This document shows, piece after piece, positions 33,284-44,688 of a DNA stretch of 64,000 nucleotides. The first letter of the stretch is position 1. Every line of letters begins with the position of its first letter. The translations under genes were made by a program, and so were the position numbers. Origin of the DNA: G965213525 sp965213525. GTDB taxonomy: Bacteria > Actinomycetota > Acidimicrobiia > Acidimicrobiales > Poriferisodalaceae. The stretch lies in assembly GCA_965213525.1 (NCBI GenBank), contig OZ243889.1:1-64000 (forward strand), in the 5' to 3' direction. The notes under the pieces are model-generated. The model made no database searches and was not told the origin of the DNA. It saw nothing but the letters and a program-made list of their open reading frames with translations.

Positions 33284-35836
33284 ATGCTGATGTCTCGCCG
33301 ATCCCGGCTACCGAGTGCGCTGCCGGTCCTCGTGGTCATGGCCCTGCTCGCCCCGATCGGAGCGGCTGCGCCGGCGGGGGCGGCCCCCGGTCCCGAGTAC
33401 GTGGGCCAGATCGGTCAGCCGGGCCGGGCCGGCGTGTACGCCTGGGGCATGGCGACCGCGGCCAACGGCAACCTGCTCGTGGGCGACTACTGGAACTACC
33501 GCGTCATCGAGTACACGCCCGCCGGAGAGCTCGTCAACGCGTTCGGCGAGCAGGGCACGCAGCGGGACTCCCAGAACAACGCCCCCCACGGCTTGGCTGT
33601 CAACCCGCTTGACGGCGACATCTACGTCTCGGACCTCAACAACGCCGACATCGATCGTCACGCAGCCGACGGCACGTTCATCGAGAGCCTGATCACCTAC
33701 GCCTATGACCCGGACACGGGGGAGTACCTCACCGACCCGATCCCCTACGCCCCGCGCCTCGCCTTCGACGCCGACGGCGTGTCGTACATGGTGAACTCCC
33801 ACACGTTCCCCTCGGCCGAGGAGTTCGTCCACCGCATCATCATCCGCGACGCCGAGTGGAACGTCGTGGGCCACATCGGCGATCGCGCCGCTGGAGGCGG
33901 GTCGGCCGACTTCGGTGTGCTGCGAGGCGTGACGGTTGACGCCGACGGTGTGGTCTACGTCGTCGACGCCGGTCGAGGCGTCGTCCACCGCTACGCCAAG
34001 GATGGTTCGACCCCAGCCCCCTACGACTACGTGTCGGTCGGTGACTTCGGCGGAGGGCGCTTCGGCGGCGACGTGCGAGGCATCGTCGTCGACGACGACA
34101 ACGGCTGGGTCTACGTGGTCGATACCGCCAACTTCGAGGTCGACAAGTTCACCACCGGCGGACGGTACCTCGACAGCTTCGGCAGCCGGGGCACCGGCCC
34201 GGGGCAGTTCCGCGACGGCGGTCGCGAGCTCACCTTGATCGACGACCCCCGGACCAGCTCGGCCTCGGCGCCGCGCCTGGTGGCCGTGGCCGACTTCTCC
34301 AACAACCGGGTCAACGTCTATGACAGCGATGGGGCGTTCGCCTACGACATCCCCAACCCCCCGCTGCCGCCCATCGACAGCGGCTTCAACCAGCTCCAGG
34401 ACGTGGCGCTCAGCCCCGACGGCGCCTTCGTCTACACCGCGGACACCTACAACCACCGGATGCAGAAGTTCGACGTCGGCACCGGCGAGGTCGTCGAGGT
34501 GTGGGGGTACCGAGGTTCGAGCCCCGAGCCCTACGCCATGAACTACAACCGGGGCGTCGGCGTCGATCCGGGGAACGGCGATGTGTGGCTCTCCAACACC
34601 CGTGAGGGCGACATCAAGGTCTACGACGCCGACGGCGACTTCCTGTCGTCCTTCGGAGATTGGGGCGACGGCCCGCTCGAGTTCGACTACTCGCGGGGCA
34701 TCGAGGTCGCACCCGGCGCCGACGGGCTCGTGTACATCCCCGATGGCGGCAATGAACGCATCCAGATCACCGACAAGTCAGGCGAGCTCCAACGCACCGT
34801 CCCGTGCGGGGTCGGAGCCGGCGGCATCACCCTCAAGGGCTGCGTCGACATCGCCCTCGCTCCCGGCGGCGGGTGGTGGGCGTCCTCGCCGCAAGAGGGT
34901 CGGGTCTATCGGTTCGACGCCTCGGGACGGGTCATCGACACCATCTCAGGTCTCGTCGGGCCCCATGGTCTGGCGACCCACGGCGACCAGCTCTACGTGG
35001 CCGAGTCGTGGGCCCACCGGATCTCGGTCTACGACTCCAACGGCCAGCGGATCGAACGGTTCGCCAGCCGGGGGACGGGCCCGGGGCAGCTCGATGCGCC
35101 CAAGGGCATCGACATCCGCGGTGACGTCTTGGTGGTGGCCGACTCGAAGAACGACCGGATCCAGGTGTGGCGACTGGCGTCGACCGGCGGCGGGGCCGAC
35201 ACCGCCGAGCCCGAGATCTCCGTCGTCGCCCCCAGAGACGGCGCCGCGGTCGAGGGCCCCGGCGTGGCCATCGACCTCGAGGCCACCGACGACGTCGGCG
35301 TCACCGGGGTCTCGGTCGCCGTGCAGGATCGCACCGCCCGTCGCTGGCTGCAGGCCGACGGCTCGTTCGGGAGCTTCACCCTGCTGCCCGCCACCCGAGC
35401 GTCGGGTGACCGTTGGACGATCGACATCGACCTGGCCTCTGGTGACTACGGCATCGCCTCGCGGGCCTTCGACGCCTCGGGCAAGACGGGCCAGGGGGCG
35501 TGGAGCGCCTTCGTCGTCGGCGCCCAGGACACGACTGCTCCAACCGTCAGCACCGACGACGCCACGGCGTCGCAGGTCACCGGCACCGTCACCGACGACG
35601 GCACCGTCACCTCGGTGCGCGTGGCGGTGCAGGACCTGGCGAGCCGGCAGTGGCTGCAACCTGACGGCCAGAGCTACGGCGGGTGGCACACCGAACCGGC
35701 CGACCTGGACGGCTCGTCGTGGAGCCGGGCGTTCACGCCGTCGCTGCCGGCGGGCTCCTACGGGGTGATCGCCTTGGCCACCGATGCCGCCGGCAACCAG
35801 GCCAGGGCGACCTGGACGACCTTCACCGTCGGCTAG
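33284..35836 (+). CDS. Exported NHL-repeat protein with two Ig-like modules
   Basis: An 850-residue paralog with a signal peptide (ALPVLVVMALLAPIGAAAPA, cleavage near AGAAPG). Twelve NHL repeats occupy about residues 45-630 (VGDYWNYRVIEY, VVDTANFEVDKF, VADSKNDRIQVW among them), split by the proline-rich link IPNPPLPPIDSG. Two Ig-like modules end the protein; their signature is QDRTARRWLQADGS near residue 686 and QDLASRQWLQPDGQ near 788, so W-L replaces W-W. The opening blade (GVYAWGMATAANG) closely matches the two preceding paralogs. A strong hairpin after the stop separates it from the convergent glycosidase gene. Confidence 0.9.
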   Translation: MLMSRRSRLPSALPVLVVMALLAPIGAAAPAGAAPGPEYVGQIGQPGRAGVYAWGMATAANGNLLVGDYWNYRVIEYTPAGELVNAFGEQGTQRDSQNNAPHGLAVNPLDGDIYVSDLNNADIDRHAADGTFIESLITYAYDPDTGEYLTDPIPYAPRLAFDADGVSYMVNSHTFPSAEEFVHRIIIRDAEWNVVGHIGDRAAGGGSADFGVLRGVTVDADGVVYVVDAGRGVVHRYAKDGSTPAPYDYVSVGDFGGGRFGGDVRGIVVDDDNGWVYVVDTANFEVDKFTTGGRYLDSFGSRGTGPGQFRDGGRELTLIDDPRTSSASAPRLVAVADFSNNRVNVYDSDGAFAYDIPNPPLPPIDSGFNQLQDVALSPDGAFVYTADTYNHRMQKFDVGTGEVVEVWGYRGSSPEPYAMNYNRGVGVDPGNGDVWLSNTREGDIKVYDADGDFLSSFGDWGDGPLEFDYSRGIEVAPGADGLVYIPDGGNERIQITDKSGELQRTVPCGVGAGGITLKGCVDIALAPGGGWWASSPQEGRVYRFDASGRVIDTISGLVGPHGLATHGDQLYVAESWAHRISVYDSNGQRIERFASRGTGPGQLDAPKGIDIRGDVLVVADSKNDRIQVWRLASTGGGADTAEPEISVVAPRDGAAVEGPGVAIDLEATDDVGVTGVSVAVQDRTARRWLQADGSFGSFTLLPATRASGDRWTIDIDLASGDYGIASRAFDASGKTGQGAWSAFVVGAQDTTAPTVSTDDATASQVTGTVTDDGTVTSVRVAVQDLASRQWLQPDGQSYGGWHTEPADLDGSSWSRAFTPSLPAGSYGVIALATDAAGNQARATWTTFTVG

Positions 35837-35903
35837 CGATTCGGCGACACACCACCAGGCCCTCCTCGCCCTACCGGCGTCCTACGGTTCGTCCGGACGC
35901 GAA

Positions 35904-35931
35904 GCGGCCCGGGGCTCTCGCCCCGGGCCGC
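35904..35931. terminator. Perfect 12-bp stem with 4-base loop between convergent genes
   Basis: The arms are 35904-35915 and 35920-35931, loop TCTC. It lies between the stops of the plus-strand NHL gene and the minus-strand glycosidase gene and could end transcription from both sides. There is no clear T-run. Confidence 0.65.
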
Positions 35932-35964
35932 CAAGACGTCGTCGTCAGGTTCTGGGCGTGGTGC

Positions 35965-37599
<1,635 letters not shown>

Positions 37600-37703
37600 G
37601 GCGGGTCTCCGGGGGAAGGGTTCGGGTGACGGTCCGTTCTCTGACATCCCTTCGTCGGCCCACCAGGCCGCCCGCATGACGAGAGGGTTGTCATCGACAT
37701 CGG

Positions 37704-37709
37704 ACTGTA
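37704..37709 (-). promoter_or_regulatory. Likely -10 box of the GHL15-like gene
   Basis: ACTGTA on the plus strand reads TACAGT on the minus strand, about 105 bases before ATG 37599, in a stretch less GC-rich than its surroundings. No clear -35 box. The rest of 37600-37869 shows no gene. Confidence 0.35.
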
Positions 37710-37869
37710 ACGAATCAGGAAGGGGCCCCGTGACCAAACGGCGGCCCCCGTCCCGACGCCGCCCGTCTGGGCTACCCGCCCGACGCATGAGCGCCACGGC
37801 GCGCGGCCTCGCTTCGAAGCGCCCACCCGGGTGCGCCTCAGCTTGCGGCTCGAGACCGAGGTCGACGGC

Positions 37870-38835
<966 letters not shown>

Positions 38836-38864
38836 CGCCTACCGGTCCTCCCCCACGACCGTGG

Positions 38865-38870
38865 ACCCTA
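38865..38870 (-). promoter_or_regulatory. Likely -10 box of the UDP-xylose synthase gene (TAGGGT)
   Basis: ACCCTA on the plus strand reads TAGGGT on the minus strand, 29 bases before GTG 38835. The interval contains a GGAGG ribosome-binding site, so this transcript would carry a short leader. Confidence 0.4.
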
Positions 38871-38888
38871 GTGCCCGACCCGCTGGGC

Positions 38889-40631
38889 TCAGCTCGGAGC
38901 GAGGCCGCTGCGCAGCTGGGCGTCACCCTCGGGGCCCAGGATCACCGTGTCGTTGGATCCACCTGCGGGGACCATCGGGTACACCTTCTCGAAGGCATCG
39001 GTGCGGAAGTCGACCACGACGGGCCGATCGTCGATCGAGTTGGCCTTGTCGATGGCCGGGCCGACGTCCTCGGTGGTCTCGACCCGCAGGCCCACGCACC
39101 CCATCGCCTCGGCCCACTTGACGTAGTCGGGCAGGTCCGGCGAGAGGTAGACCTCGCTGTAGCGCTCCTCGTAGAACAGCTCCTGCCACTGGCGGACCAT
39201 GCCGAGGTAGGCGTTGTTGATGATGGCGATCTTGACCGGGATGCGTTCGGCCGCAGCGGTGATGAGCTCTTGGGCGGTCATCTGGAAGCAGCCGTCGCCG
39301 TCGATGGCCCAGACCATCCGATCGGGTCGTCCGACCTTGGCGCCGATGGCGGCGGGGACCGCGTAGCCCATGGTGCCCAACCCACCCGAGTTGACCCAGG
39401 TGTACGGGTGGTCGTAGCGCCAGTGGTGGCTGGCCCACATCTGGTGCTGGCCGACACCCGAGACGACGATCGTGTCGGCGGGCGAGCGGTCGCGGATCGC
39501 CTCGATGCACATCTGAGGCTTGAGCGGACCGCCCGGCTCTGACTCGTCATATGTCAGCGGGTGGGTCTCCTGCCACCCCGACAGGGTCTGGCGCCACGGC
39601 GAGCGATCGGCGTCGCCGATGCCGTGCCGCTCGAGATCGGCGACGATGGCCTCGATCACCAGACGGCAGTCGCCGACGATCGGGACCTCGGGACGGCGCA
39701 CCTTGCCGAGCTCGGCCGGATCGATGTCGACGTGGATGACCTCGGCCAGGGGAGCGAAGTGCTTCGGGTCACCGGTCACCCGGTCATCGAAGCGCGACCC
39801 CAGGGCGATGAGCAGGTCGGCCTGTTGCATCGAGGTGATGGCGGCGTAGTTGCCGTGCATGCCGGGCATGCCCAGGCACAGCTCGTGGCTGTCGGGGAAC
39901 GCACCCCGGGCCATGAGCGTGGTGACGACCGGGATGCCGGTCAGCTCGGCCAGGCGCAACAGGGCCGCGGCGGCCCTCGCCTTCAAGATGCCGCCGCCGG
40001 CGTAGATGACCGGGCGCTCAGCTGAGCGGATGAGCTCGGCTGCCTTCTTCACCTGGCGGGGGTGCCCGCCGGTGGTCGGCTGGTACCCGGGCAGGTGCAC
40101 CTCGGTCGGCCAGTACCAGTCGAGCTCGGCGTTCGAGACGTCCTTGGGCAGGTCGACCAGCACCGGTCCGGGTCGTCCCGTCGAGGCGACGTGGAACGCC
40201 TCGGCGACCACCCGGGGGATCTCGGACGGGTCGCTGATCAGCCAGTTGTGCTTGGTGCAGGACATGGTGATGCCGGTGGTGTCGCATTCCTGGAAGGCGT
40301 CCGTGCCGATCGATCCGGTCGCCACCTGGCCGGTGATGGCCACCATCGGCACCGAGTCCAACATGGCGTCGGCCAGGGGGGTCACGAGGTTGGTCGCCGC
40401 TGGGCCCGAGGTGACCACGCACACTCCGGGCCGGCCGGTGACGTGGGCGTAGCCAGAGGCCATGTGCCCGGCGCCCTGTTCGTGGCGGACGAGCACGTGG
40501 CGGATCGGTGAGTCGATGATCGGGTCATAGACCGGGAGGATGGCTCCGCCGGGCAGGCCGAAGACCACCTCGACCCCCGCCATCTCGAGGCTGCGGACGA
40601 GGGCCTGGGCGCCGGTCAGTCGCTCTGGCAC
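38889..40631 (-). CDS. ilvB: Acetolactate synthase, large subunit
   Basis: A 580-residue thiamine-diphosphate enzyme that condenses two pyruvates, or pyruvate and 2-oxobutyrate, in the first common step of valine/leucine and isoleucine synthesis. FGLPGGAILPVYDPI, RHEQGAGHMASGYA with the catalytic glutamate, TSGPAATNLVTPLADA, GIGTDAFQE-type sequence, and GDGCFQMTAQEL...INN, the ThDP/Mg motif, are all present. The GTG start follows GGAG. The regulatory subunit gene ilvN is not adjacent but about 13 kb away on the other strand next to ilvC, which is unusual. A long perfect hairpin lies in its leader region. Confidence 0.95.
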   Translation of the reverse strand: MPERLTGAQALVRSLEMAGVEVVFGLPGGAILPVYDPIIDSPIRHVLVRHEQGAGHMASGYAHVTGRPGVCVVTSGPAATNLVTPLADAMLDSVPMVAITGQVATGSIGTDAFQECDTTGITMSCTKHNWLISDPSEIPRVVAEAFHVASTGRPGPVLVDLPKDVSNAELDWYWPTEVHLPGYQPTTGGHPRQVKKAAELIRSAERPVIYAGGGILKARAAAALLRLAELTGIPVVTTLMARGAFPDSHELCLGMPGMHGNYAAITSMQQADLLIALGSRFDDRVTGDPKHFAPLAEVIHVDIDPAELGKVRRPEVPIVGDCRLVIEAIVADLERHGIGDADRSPWRQTLSGWQETHPLTYDESEPGGPLKPQMCIEAIRDRSPADTIVVSGVGQHQMWASHHWRYDHPYTWVNSGGLGTMGYAVPAAIGAKVGRPDRMVWAIDGDGCFQMTAQELITAAAERIPVKIAIINNAYLGMVRQWQELFYEERYSEVYLSPDLPDYVKWAEAMGCVGLRVETTEDVGPAIDKANSIDDRPVVVDFRTDAFEKVYPMVPAGGSNDTVILGPEGDAQLRSGLAPS

Positions 40632-40680
40632 GGGGTCTCCCTAGGGGTGCATCAAACGGTGGTCAGGTTCGGTCGCAGGA

Positions 40681-40721
40681 CGCGCAGATGACCTCCCCGA
40701 CTCGGGGAGGTCATCTGCGCG
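40681..40721 (-). promoter_or_regulatory. Perfect 19-bp inverted repeat in the ilvB leader
   Basis: Arms 40681-40699 and 40703-40721 with loop ACT pair perfectly. It lies 50 bases upstream of the ilvB GTG. As RNA it would form a very stable hairpin; as DNA it could be an operator. No T-run follows. An attenuator, RNA stability element or protein-binding site are all possible. Confidence 0.7.
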
Positions 40722-40882
40722 CGCCGTGGCGAGGTCGTGCGCCTAGTCGGGCGCTACGGCTGCCGTCGGGCTGGACACCTTCAGATACTGCCCGCTCACC
40801 CGGCTCGAGGGCAAGCCGCCGAGGGCGCCCGGCCCAGGTCAGACCAGACGCCCCCCGACCGATCAAGGCCCAGGGCGCCGGT

Positions 40883-40898
40883 TAGGGTCCGCGGCATG
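40883..40898 (+). promoter_or_regulatory. Leaderless promoter box (TAGGGT-N7-ATG)
   Basis: TAGGGT at 40883-40888 precedes the ATG at 40896 by seven bases. It supports that start for the following membrane-anchored protein. Confidence 0.55.
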
Positions 40899-41537
40899 GC
40901 GGGTGGCGGGCAGGCCTACCCACGGTCGATGGTGGGTGGGGACGTGAACGCAAGCGATGCGGCGAAGCGGGCGGCACGACCGGCCAGGGCCCTGGCCCTG
41001 GCGGCGTCGGTGGTGGCGCTCGTCCTGGTGGCAGCGACGGGGACGGCCGGTGCCATGGCCCCCGAGACGTCGTCAGAGACCGCGCAGGACCCCGTTCCGG
41101 TGACGATCGCCCCGGACGCCCCGCCGGTCAGCGCGTCGGTGATCGCACGCCTCGGAACTGATCCGGCTGCCGGCCCTGAGGCCGGCACCGATGCTGTGGA
41201 GGGTGGATCGGCCGGCTCCGGTCCCTCCGGCGGCGCCGAGTCGCCCGAGGTCGAGGCCACGACCGGCGCCGATCCCGGTGCCGAGACCGGCACCGACCCA
41301 GTCGACGGTGGCGGCGCCGATCGGCGAACCGATCCCGCCGACGCCGACCCGGAGGGCCCGGCCACCGGCACGACGCCGCCGGTCCAGGAGCAGGTCGATC
41401 TGGTGGCCGCTCGCGACGACGGCGGCGGCGGGGGCACCCGCCTGGGTGCGATCCTCGTGGTGGTGGTCGGCCTGAACGCCGCCGCGCTGATCTTCATCGT
41501 CGTCGACCGGGCCCGAGAGAACCGCCGGATGGCCTGA
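40896..41537 (+). CDS. Exported low-complexity protein with C-terminal membrane anchor
   Basis: The 213-residue product has a hydrophobic N-terminal segment (ALALAASVVALVLVAATGTAG), then about 110 residues rich in Gly, Ala, Pro, Thr, Asp and Glu with repeated D-P-A-x-G and T-G-[AT]-D-P phrases. It ends with a C-terminal membrane helix (LGAILVVVVGLNAAALIFIVV) and a basic tail (DRARENRRMA). This fits a wall-spanning spacer anchored in the membrane. I do not recognise a family. The ATG at 40896 is supported by the TAGGGT box; the frame is open upstream. It is divergent from ilvB and lies about 120 bases before the UDP-glucose dehydrogenase gene. Confidence 0.7.
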   Translation: MAGGGQAYPRSMVGGDVNASDAAKRAARPARALALAASVVALVLVAATGTAGAMAPETSSETAQDPVPVTIAPDAPPVSASVIARLGTDPAAGPEAGTDAVEGGSAGSGPSGGAESPEVEATTGADPGAETGTDPVDGGGADRRTDPADADPEGPATGTTPPVQEQVDLVAARDDGGGGGTRLGAILVVVVGLNAAALIFIVVDRARENRRMA

Positions 41538-41657
41538 GCGCAGACCGCTCCGGATGCCCTGCGCGCCAGACCGCTCCGCCGGACAGCCGCCCAGGTGCCG
41601 TGTCCGGTGGGGTCGGCGTACCCTTCGCACCCATCCGCTCCCAGGGGAAGGACCACC

Positions 41658-42932
41658 ATGAGCCGCATCGCCGTGATCGGCGCCGGGTACGTCGGGCTCA
41701 CCACCGCAGCCTGCTTCTCCAAGCTCGGCCACGACGTGGTGTGCGCCGACGTGGTGCCCGAGAAGATCGACGCCCTCCAGCGCGGCGAGGTCCCCATCCT
41801 CGAACAGGGCCTTCCCGAGCTGGTCGAGGCCGGACGGGCCGGCGGTGCGCTGCGCTTCGTCCTCGGAGCGGCGAAGGCGGTACCGGGGGCCGAGTTCGTC
41901 TACCTCTGCGTGCCGACGCCCCAGCACGACGACGGTTCGGCCGACCTCAGCTACGTCGAGGCTGCCGCCACCGAGATCGCTGACGCCCTCGAGCCCGAGG
42001 CCATCGTCGTCAACAAGTCGACGGTGCCGGTGGGTTCGACCCGGGTGGTCCAACGGGCCCTGGGACGGGCCGACGTGCCGGTGGTGTCCAACCCCGAGTT
42101 CCTCCGGGAAGGCTCGGCGGTGCACGACTTCTTCCACCCCGACCGGATCGTGATCGGGGCCGAGGACCGGGCGGCTGCGGCCAGGGTCGCCTCGTTGTAC
42201 CTGGGGGTGCCGGCCCCGGTCGTGTCGACGGACCCCGCCTCGGCCGAGACCATCAAGTACGCAGCCAACGCCTTCCTGGCGATGAAGTTGAGCTTCGCCA
42301 ACGCCGTGGCCGCCGTGTGCGAGGGCGTGGGCGCCGACGTGCACGACGTGATGACCGGCATCGGCTACGACACCCGCATCGGGGCCAAGTTCCTCCAACC
42401 CGGCCCGGGCTGGGGCGGGTCGTGCTTCCCCAAGGACACCCGGGCGATGGTGAACATCGCCAGTAGGGGGGGCTACGACTTCGAGCTGCTGCGCGAGGTC
42501 ATCGCCGTCAACGACTCGATGTTCGGGCGCATGGCCGACAAGGTCGCCGAGCTGCTCGACGGCGACGTCTCGGGCCGGCGGATCGCTGCGTGGGGCCTCA
42601 CGTTCAAGGCCCGCACCGACGACCTGCGCGAGTCCCCGGCCCTCGAGGTCATCTCGCGCCTGGTCGAACGTGGCGCCGACGTCGTGGCCTATGACCCGGC
42701 TGTCCGGCGGGACTTCGAGGGGTTCTCCCGCGTCGACGATCCATACGAGGCCGTCACCGCGGCCGATGCGCTCGTGGTGCTGACCGAGTGGGACGACTTC
42801 CGCTGGCTCGATCTCGCCAAGGTGGCCGAGCTCATGGCCGAGCGCAACGTCGTCGACACCCGTTCGCTGCTCGATCCGACCCAGCTGCGTCGCAACGGCT
42901 TCACGTTCCGCCGGGTGGGCGTCCCGGCCTGA
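41658..42932 (+). CDS. ugd: UDP-glucose 6-dehydrogenase
   Basis: A 424-residue NAD enzyme that oxidises UDP-glucose to UDP-glucuronate. Motifs: IAVIGAGYVGLTTAACFSKLGH (NAD binding), CVPTPQHDDGSADLSYVE, NKSTVPVGSTRVV, SNPEFLREGSAVHDFFHPDR, AETIKYAANAFLAMKLSFANA and GPGWGGSCFPKDTRAM with the catalytic cysteine. The start at ATG 41658 follows AGGGGAAGGA; TACCCT at 41619-41624 is a likely -10 box. Product feeds the UDP-xylose synthase at 37870-38835 and could also enter surface polysaccharide directly. Confidence 0.95.
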   Translation: MSRIAVIGAGYVGLTTAACFSKLGHDVVCADVVPEKIDALQRGEVPILEQGLPELVEAGRAGGALRFVLGAAKAVPGAEFVYLCVPTPQHDDGSADLSYVEAAATEIADALEPEAIVVNKSTVPVGSTRVVQRALGRADVPVVSNPEFLREGSAVHDFFHPDRIVIGAEDRAAAARVASLYLGVPAPVVSTDPASAETIKYAANAFLAMKLSFANAVAAVCEGVGADVHDVMTGIGYDTRIGAKFLQPGPGWGGSCFPKDTRAMVNIASRGGYDFELLREVIAVNDSMFGRMADKVAELLDGDVSGRRIAAWGLTFKARTDDLRESPALEVISRLVERGADVVAYDPAVRRDFEGFSRVDDPYEAVTAADALVVLTEWDDFRWLDLAKVAELMAERNVVDTRSLLDPTQLRRNGFTFRRVGVPA

Positions 42933-42972
42933 GCGGCGCGGACCGCCCCACGCCGGGGGCACCTCGGGCGGG

Positions 42973-43455
42973 TTAGGTCAGCTCGGACACCTCGACCACC
43001 TCGACGGCCAGGGTGGCGCCGGTCGGGGTCTCGTAGCGGACCGTCTCACCGACGTGGGCCCCGTTGCAGGCCCGACCGAGCGGCGAACCCGGCGTCATCA
43101 TCTCGTAGCCGTCGACGCGTTCCTCGATGCTGCCGAACAGGTAGGTCTCGGCCTCGTCGTCGCCTTCGTAGCGCACCGCCACGATGCGCCCGGGCGCGAC
43201 GACGTCGTCGGGTCCCCCCGAGGCGGTGTCGACCACCTCTGCGTCGAGCAGCATCCCTTCGAGCTGGCGGATGCGGCCCTCCATCTTGCCCTGCTCCTCC
43301 TTGGCGGCGTGGTAGTCGCCGTTCTCGGACAGGTCACCGAGCAGTCGTGCCTCTTCGATCTGGTTGGCGATGTCGATGCGCCCCCGGGTCGTGAGGTCCT
43401 TCAGCTCGGCGGAGAGGCGGTCGTGCGCGTCGCGAGACAGCTGATGGCTGGACAT
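42973..43455 (-). CDS. greA: Transcription elongation factor GreA
   Basis: A 160-residue protein of normal length. It binds RNA polymerase and stimulates cleavage of backtracked transcripts. The N-terminal coiled coil has the acidic tip sequence EARLLGDLSENGDYHAAKEEQG, diagnostic for Gre factors, followed by RIRQLEGMLLDAEVVD. The C-terminal domain shows YLFGSIEERV and SPLGRACNGAHVGETVRYETP. It is monocistronic, converging on ugd with 40 bases between stops. Start ATG 43455 is supported by TAGCCT nine bases upstream. Confidence 0.95.
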   Translation of the reverse strand: MSSHQLSRDAHDRLSAELKDLTTRGRIDIANQIEEARLLGDLSENGDYHAAKEEQGKMEGRIRQLEGMLLDAEVVDTASGGPDDVVAPGRIVAVRYEGDDEAETYLFGSIEERVDGYEMMTPGSPLGRACNGAHVGETVRYETPTGATLAVEVVEVSELT

Positions 43456-43464
43456 GAGCGTGAG

Positions 43465-43470
43465 AGGCTA
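43465..43470 (-). promoter_or_regulatory. Leaderless promoter box of greA (TAGCCT-N9-ATG)
   Basis: AGGCTA on the plus strand reads TAGCCT on the minus strand, nine bases before ATG 43455. Confidence 0.55.
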
Positions 43471-43701
43471 GCGGTGCTCGCCCAGCCGGGTCCTGCGCGG
43501 CTGCGCTCTGGTCCAGGGCGCGCCGGATTGACCGGCTGGTGGCCTCGGGGGACACTGGGCAGGCCGGCCGGTCACCACCGCCACCGACCAGCGCCCGCGG
43601 CCGGGTCGGTCCCCTCACCCATCGAACGGCGCCGTCCCCGGTCCGGCGAGCTGCGGGCGTGCGGGCTCGGGGCGACCCACGACACGGGAGACGACGTCCA
43701 C

Positions 43702-44688
43702 ATGAGCCACCGGGTGGCGGTCATCGGCGGGGACGGCATCGGTCCCGACGTGACCGCCGAGGCGGTCAAGGTCATCCGGGCCACCGGGGTGGCCATCGAC
43801 ACGACCGAGTTCGATCTGGGCGGCCACCGCTACCTGCGCGACGGCACGATCCTGCCCGACGAGGTGCTCGACGAGCTGCGAGACCACGACGCCATCCTGC
43901 TCGGCGCGGTCGGTCACCCCGACGTGGCGCCCGGGCTGCTCGAGCGCGGGATCTTGTTGAAGGCCCGCTTCGATCTCGACCTGTACATCAACCGCCGACC
44001 CTTCGATCTGTCCAACGGGCACTCCTTCACCGTCATTCGCGAGAACACCGAGGGCGCCTACGCCGGCGAGGGGGGCTTCCTGCGCAAGGGCACCCCCCAT
44101 GAGGTCGCCACCCAGGGCAGCGTCAACACCCGCCGGGGGGTGGAGCGCTGCATCCGCTACGCGTTCGATCTGGCCCGAGACGGAACCCGGCGCCACCTGA
44201 CGTTGGTGCACAAGACCAACGTGTTGACCTTCGCCGGCGACCTCTGGCAGCGCACCTTCGACGAGGTCGCCGGCGACTACCCCACCGTCGACACCGCGTA
44301 CCACCACGTCGATGCGGCCTGCATCTACCTCGTCACCGATCCCGAGCGCTACGACGTGATCGTCACCGACAACCTGTTCGGTGACATCCTCACCGATCTC
44401 GGCGGAGCGGTCGCCGGGGGCATCGGGCGGGCCGCATCCGGGAACCTGAACGCTGCGGGGGACGGCCCGAGCCTGTTCGAGCCAGTCCACGGCTCGGCGC
44501 CCGACATCGCCGGAACCGACACGGCTGATCCCACCGCGGCCATCTTGAGCGCTGCCATGATGCTGGAGTTCCTCGGTCGCACCGATGCCGGGGCCCGCGT
44601 CCGGGCTGCGTGCGTCGACGTGCCCGAGCGGTTGCGCACGACCGAGATCGGCGATCTGGTCGCCGAGAGAGTCAAGGAGGCGGTCTGA
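43702..44688 (+). CDS. leuB: 3-Isopropylmalate dehydrogenase
   Basis: A 328-residue NAD-dependent beta-decarboxylating dehydrogenase of leucine synthesis; with citramalate synthase it can also act on methylmalate for isoleucine. Seen: VAVIGGDGIGPDVTAEAVKV, LLGAVGHPD, LYINRRPFDLS, VIRENTEGAYAGEGGFLRKG, HKTNVLTFAGDLW, TDNLFGDILTDLGGAVAGGI and LFEPVHGSAPDIAGT. The short type is common in actinobacteria. The open frame begins far upstream, but ATG 43702 starts the conserved sequence and has GGGAG upstream. It is immediately followed by ilvE without a gap. Confidence 0.93.
   Translation: MSHRVAVIGGDGIGPDVTAEAVKVIRATGVAIDTTEFDLGGHRYLRDGTILPDEVLDELRDHDAILLGAVGHPDVAPGLLERGILLKARFDLDLYINRRPFDLSNGHSFTVIRENTEGAYAGEGGFLRKGTPHEVATQGSVNTRRGVERCIRYAFDLARDGTRRHLTLVHKTNVLTFAGDLWQRTFDEVAGDYPTVDTAYHHVDAACIYLVTDPERYDVIVTDNLFGDILTDLGGAVAGGIGRAASGNLNAAGDGPSLFEPVHGSAPDIAGTDTADPTAAILSAAMMLEFLGRTDAGARVRAACVDVPERLRTTEIGDLVAERVKEAV

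Noticed and set aside
40743..40799. 18-residue possible leader peptide before ilvB
   Set aside because: It contains few branched-chain residues and no run of regulatory codons, so attenuation by this peptide is not supported.
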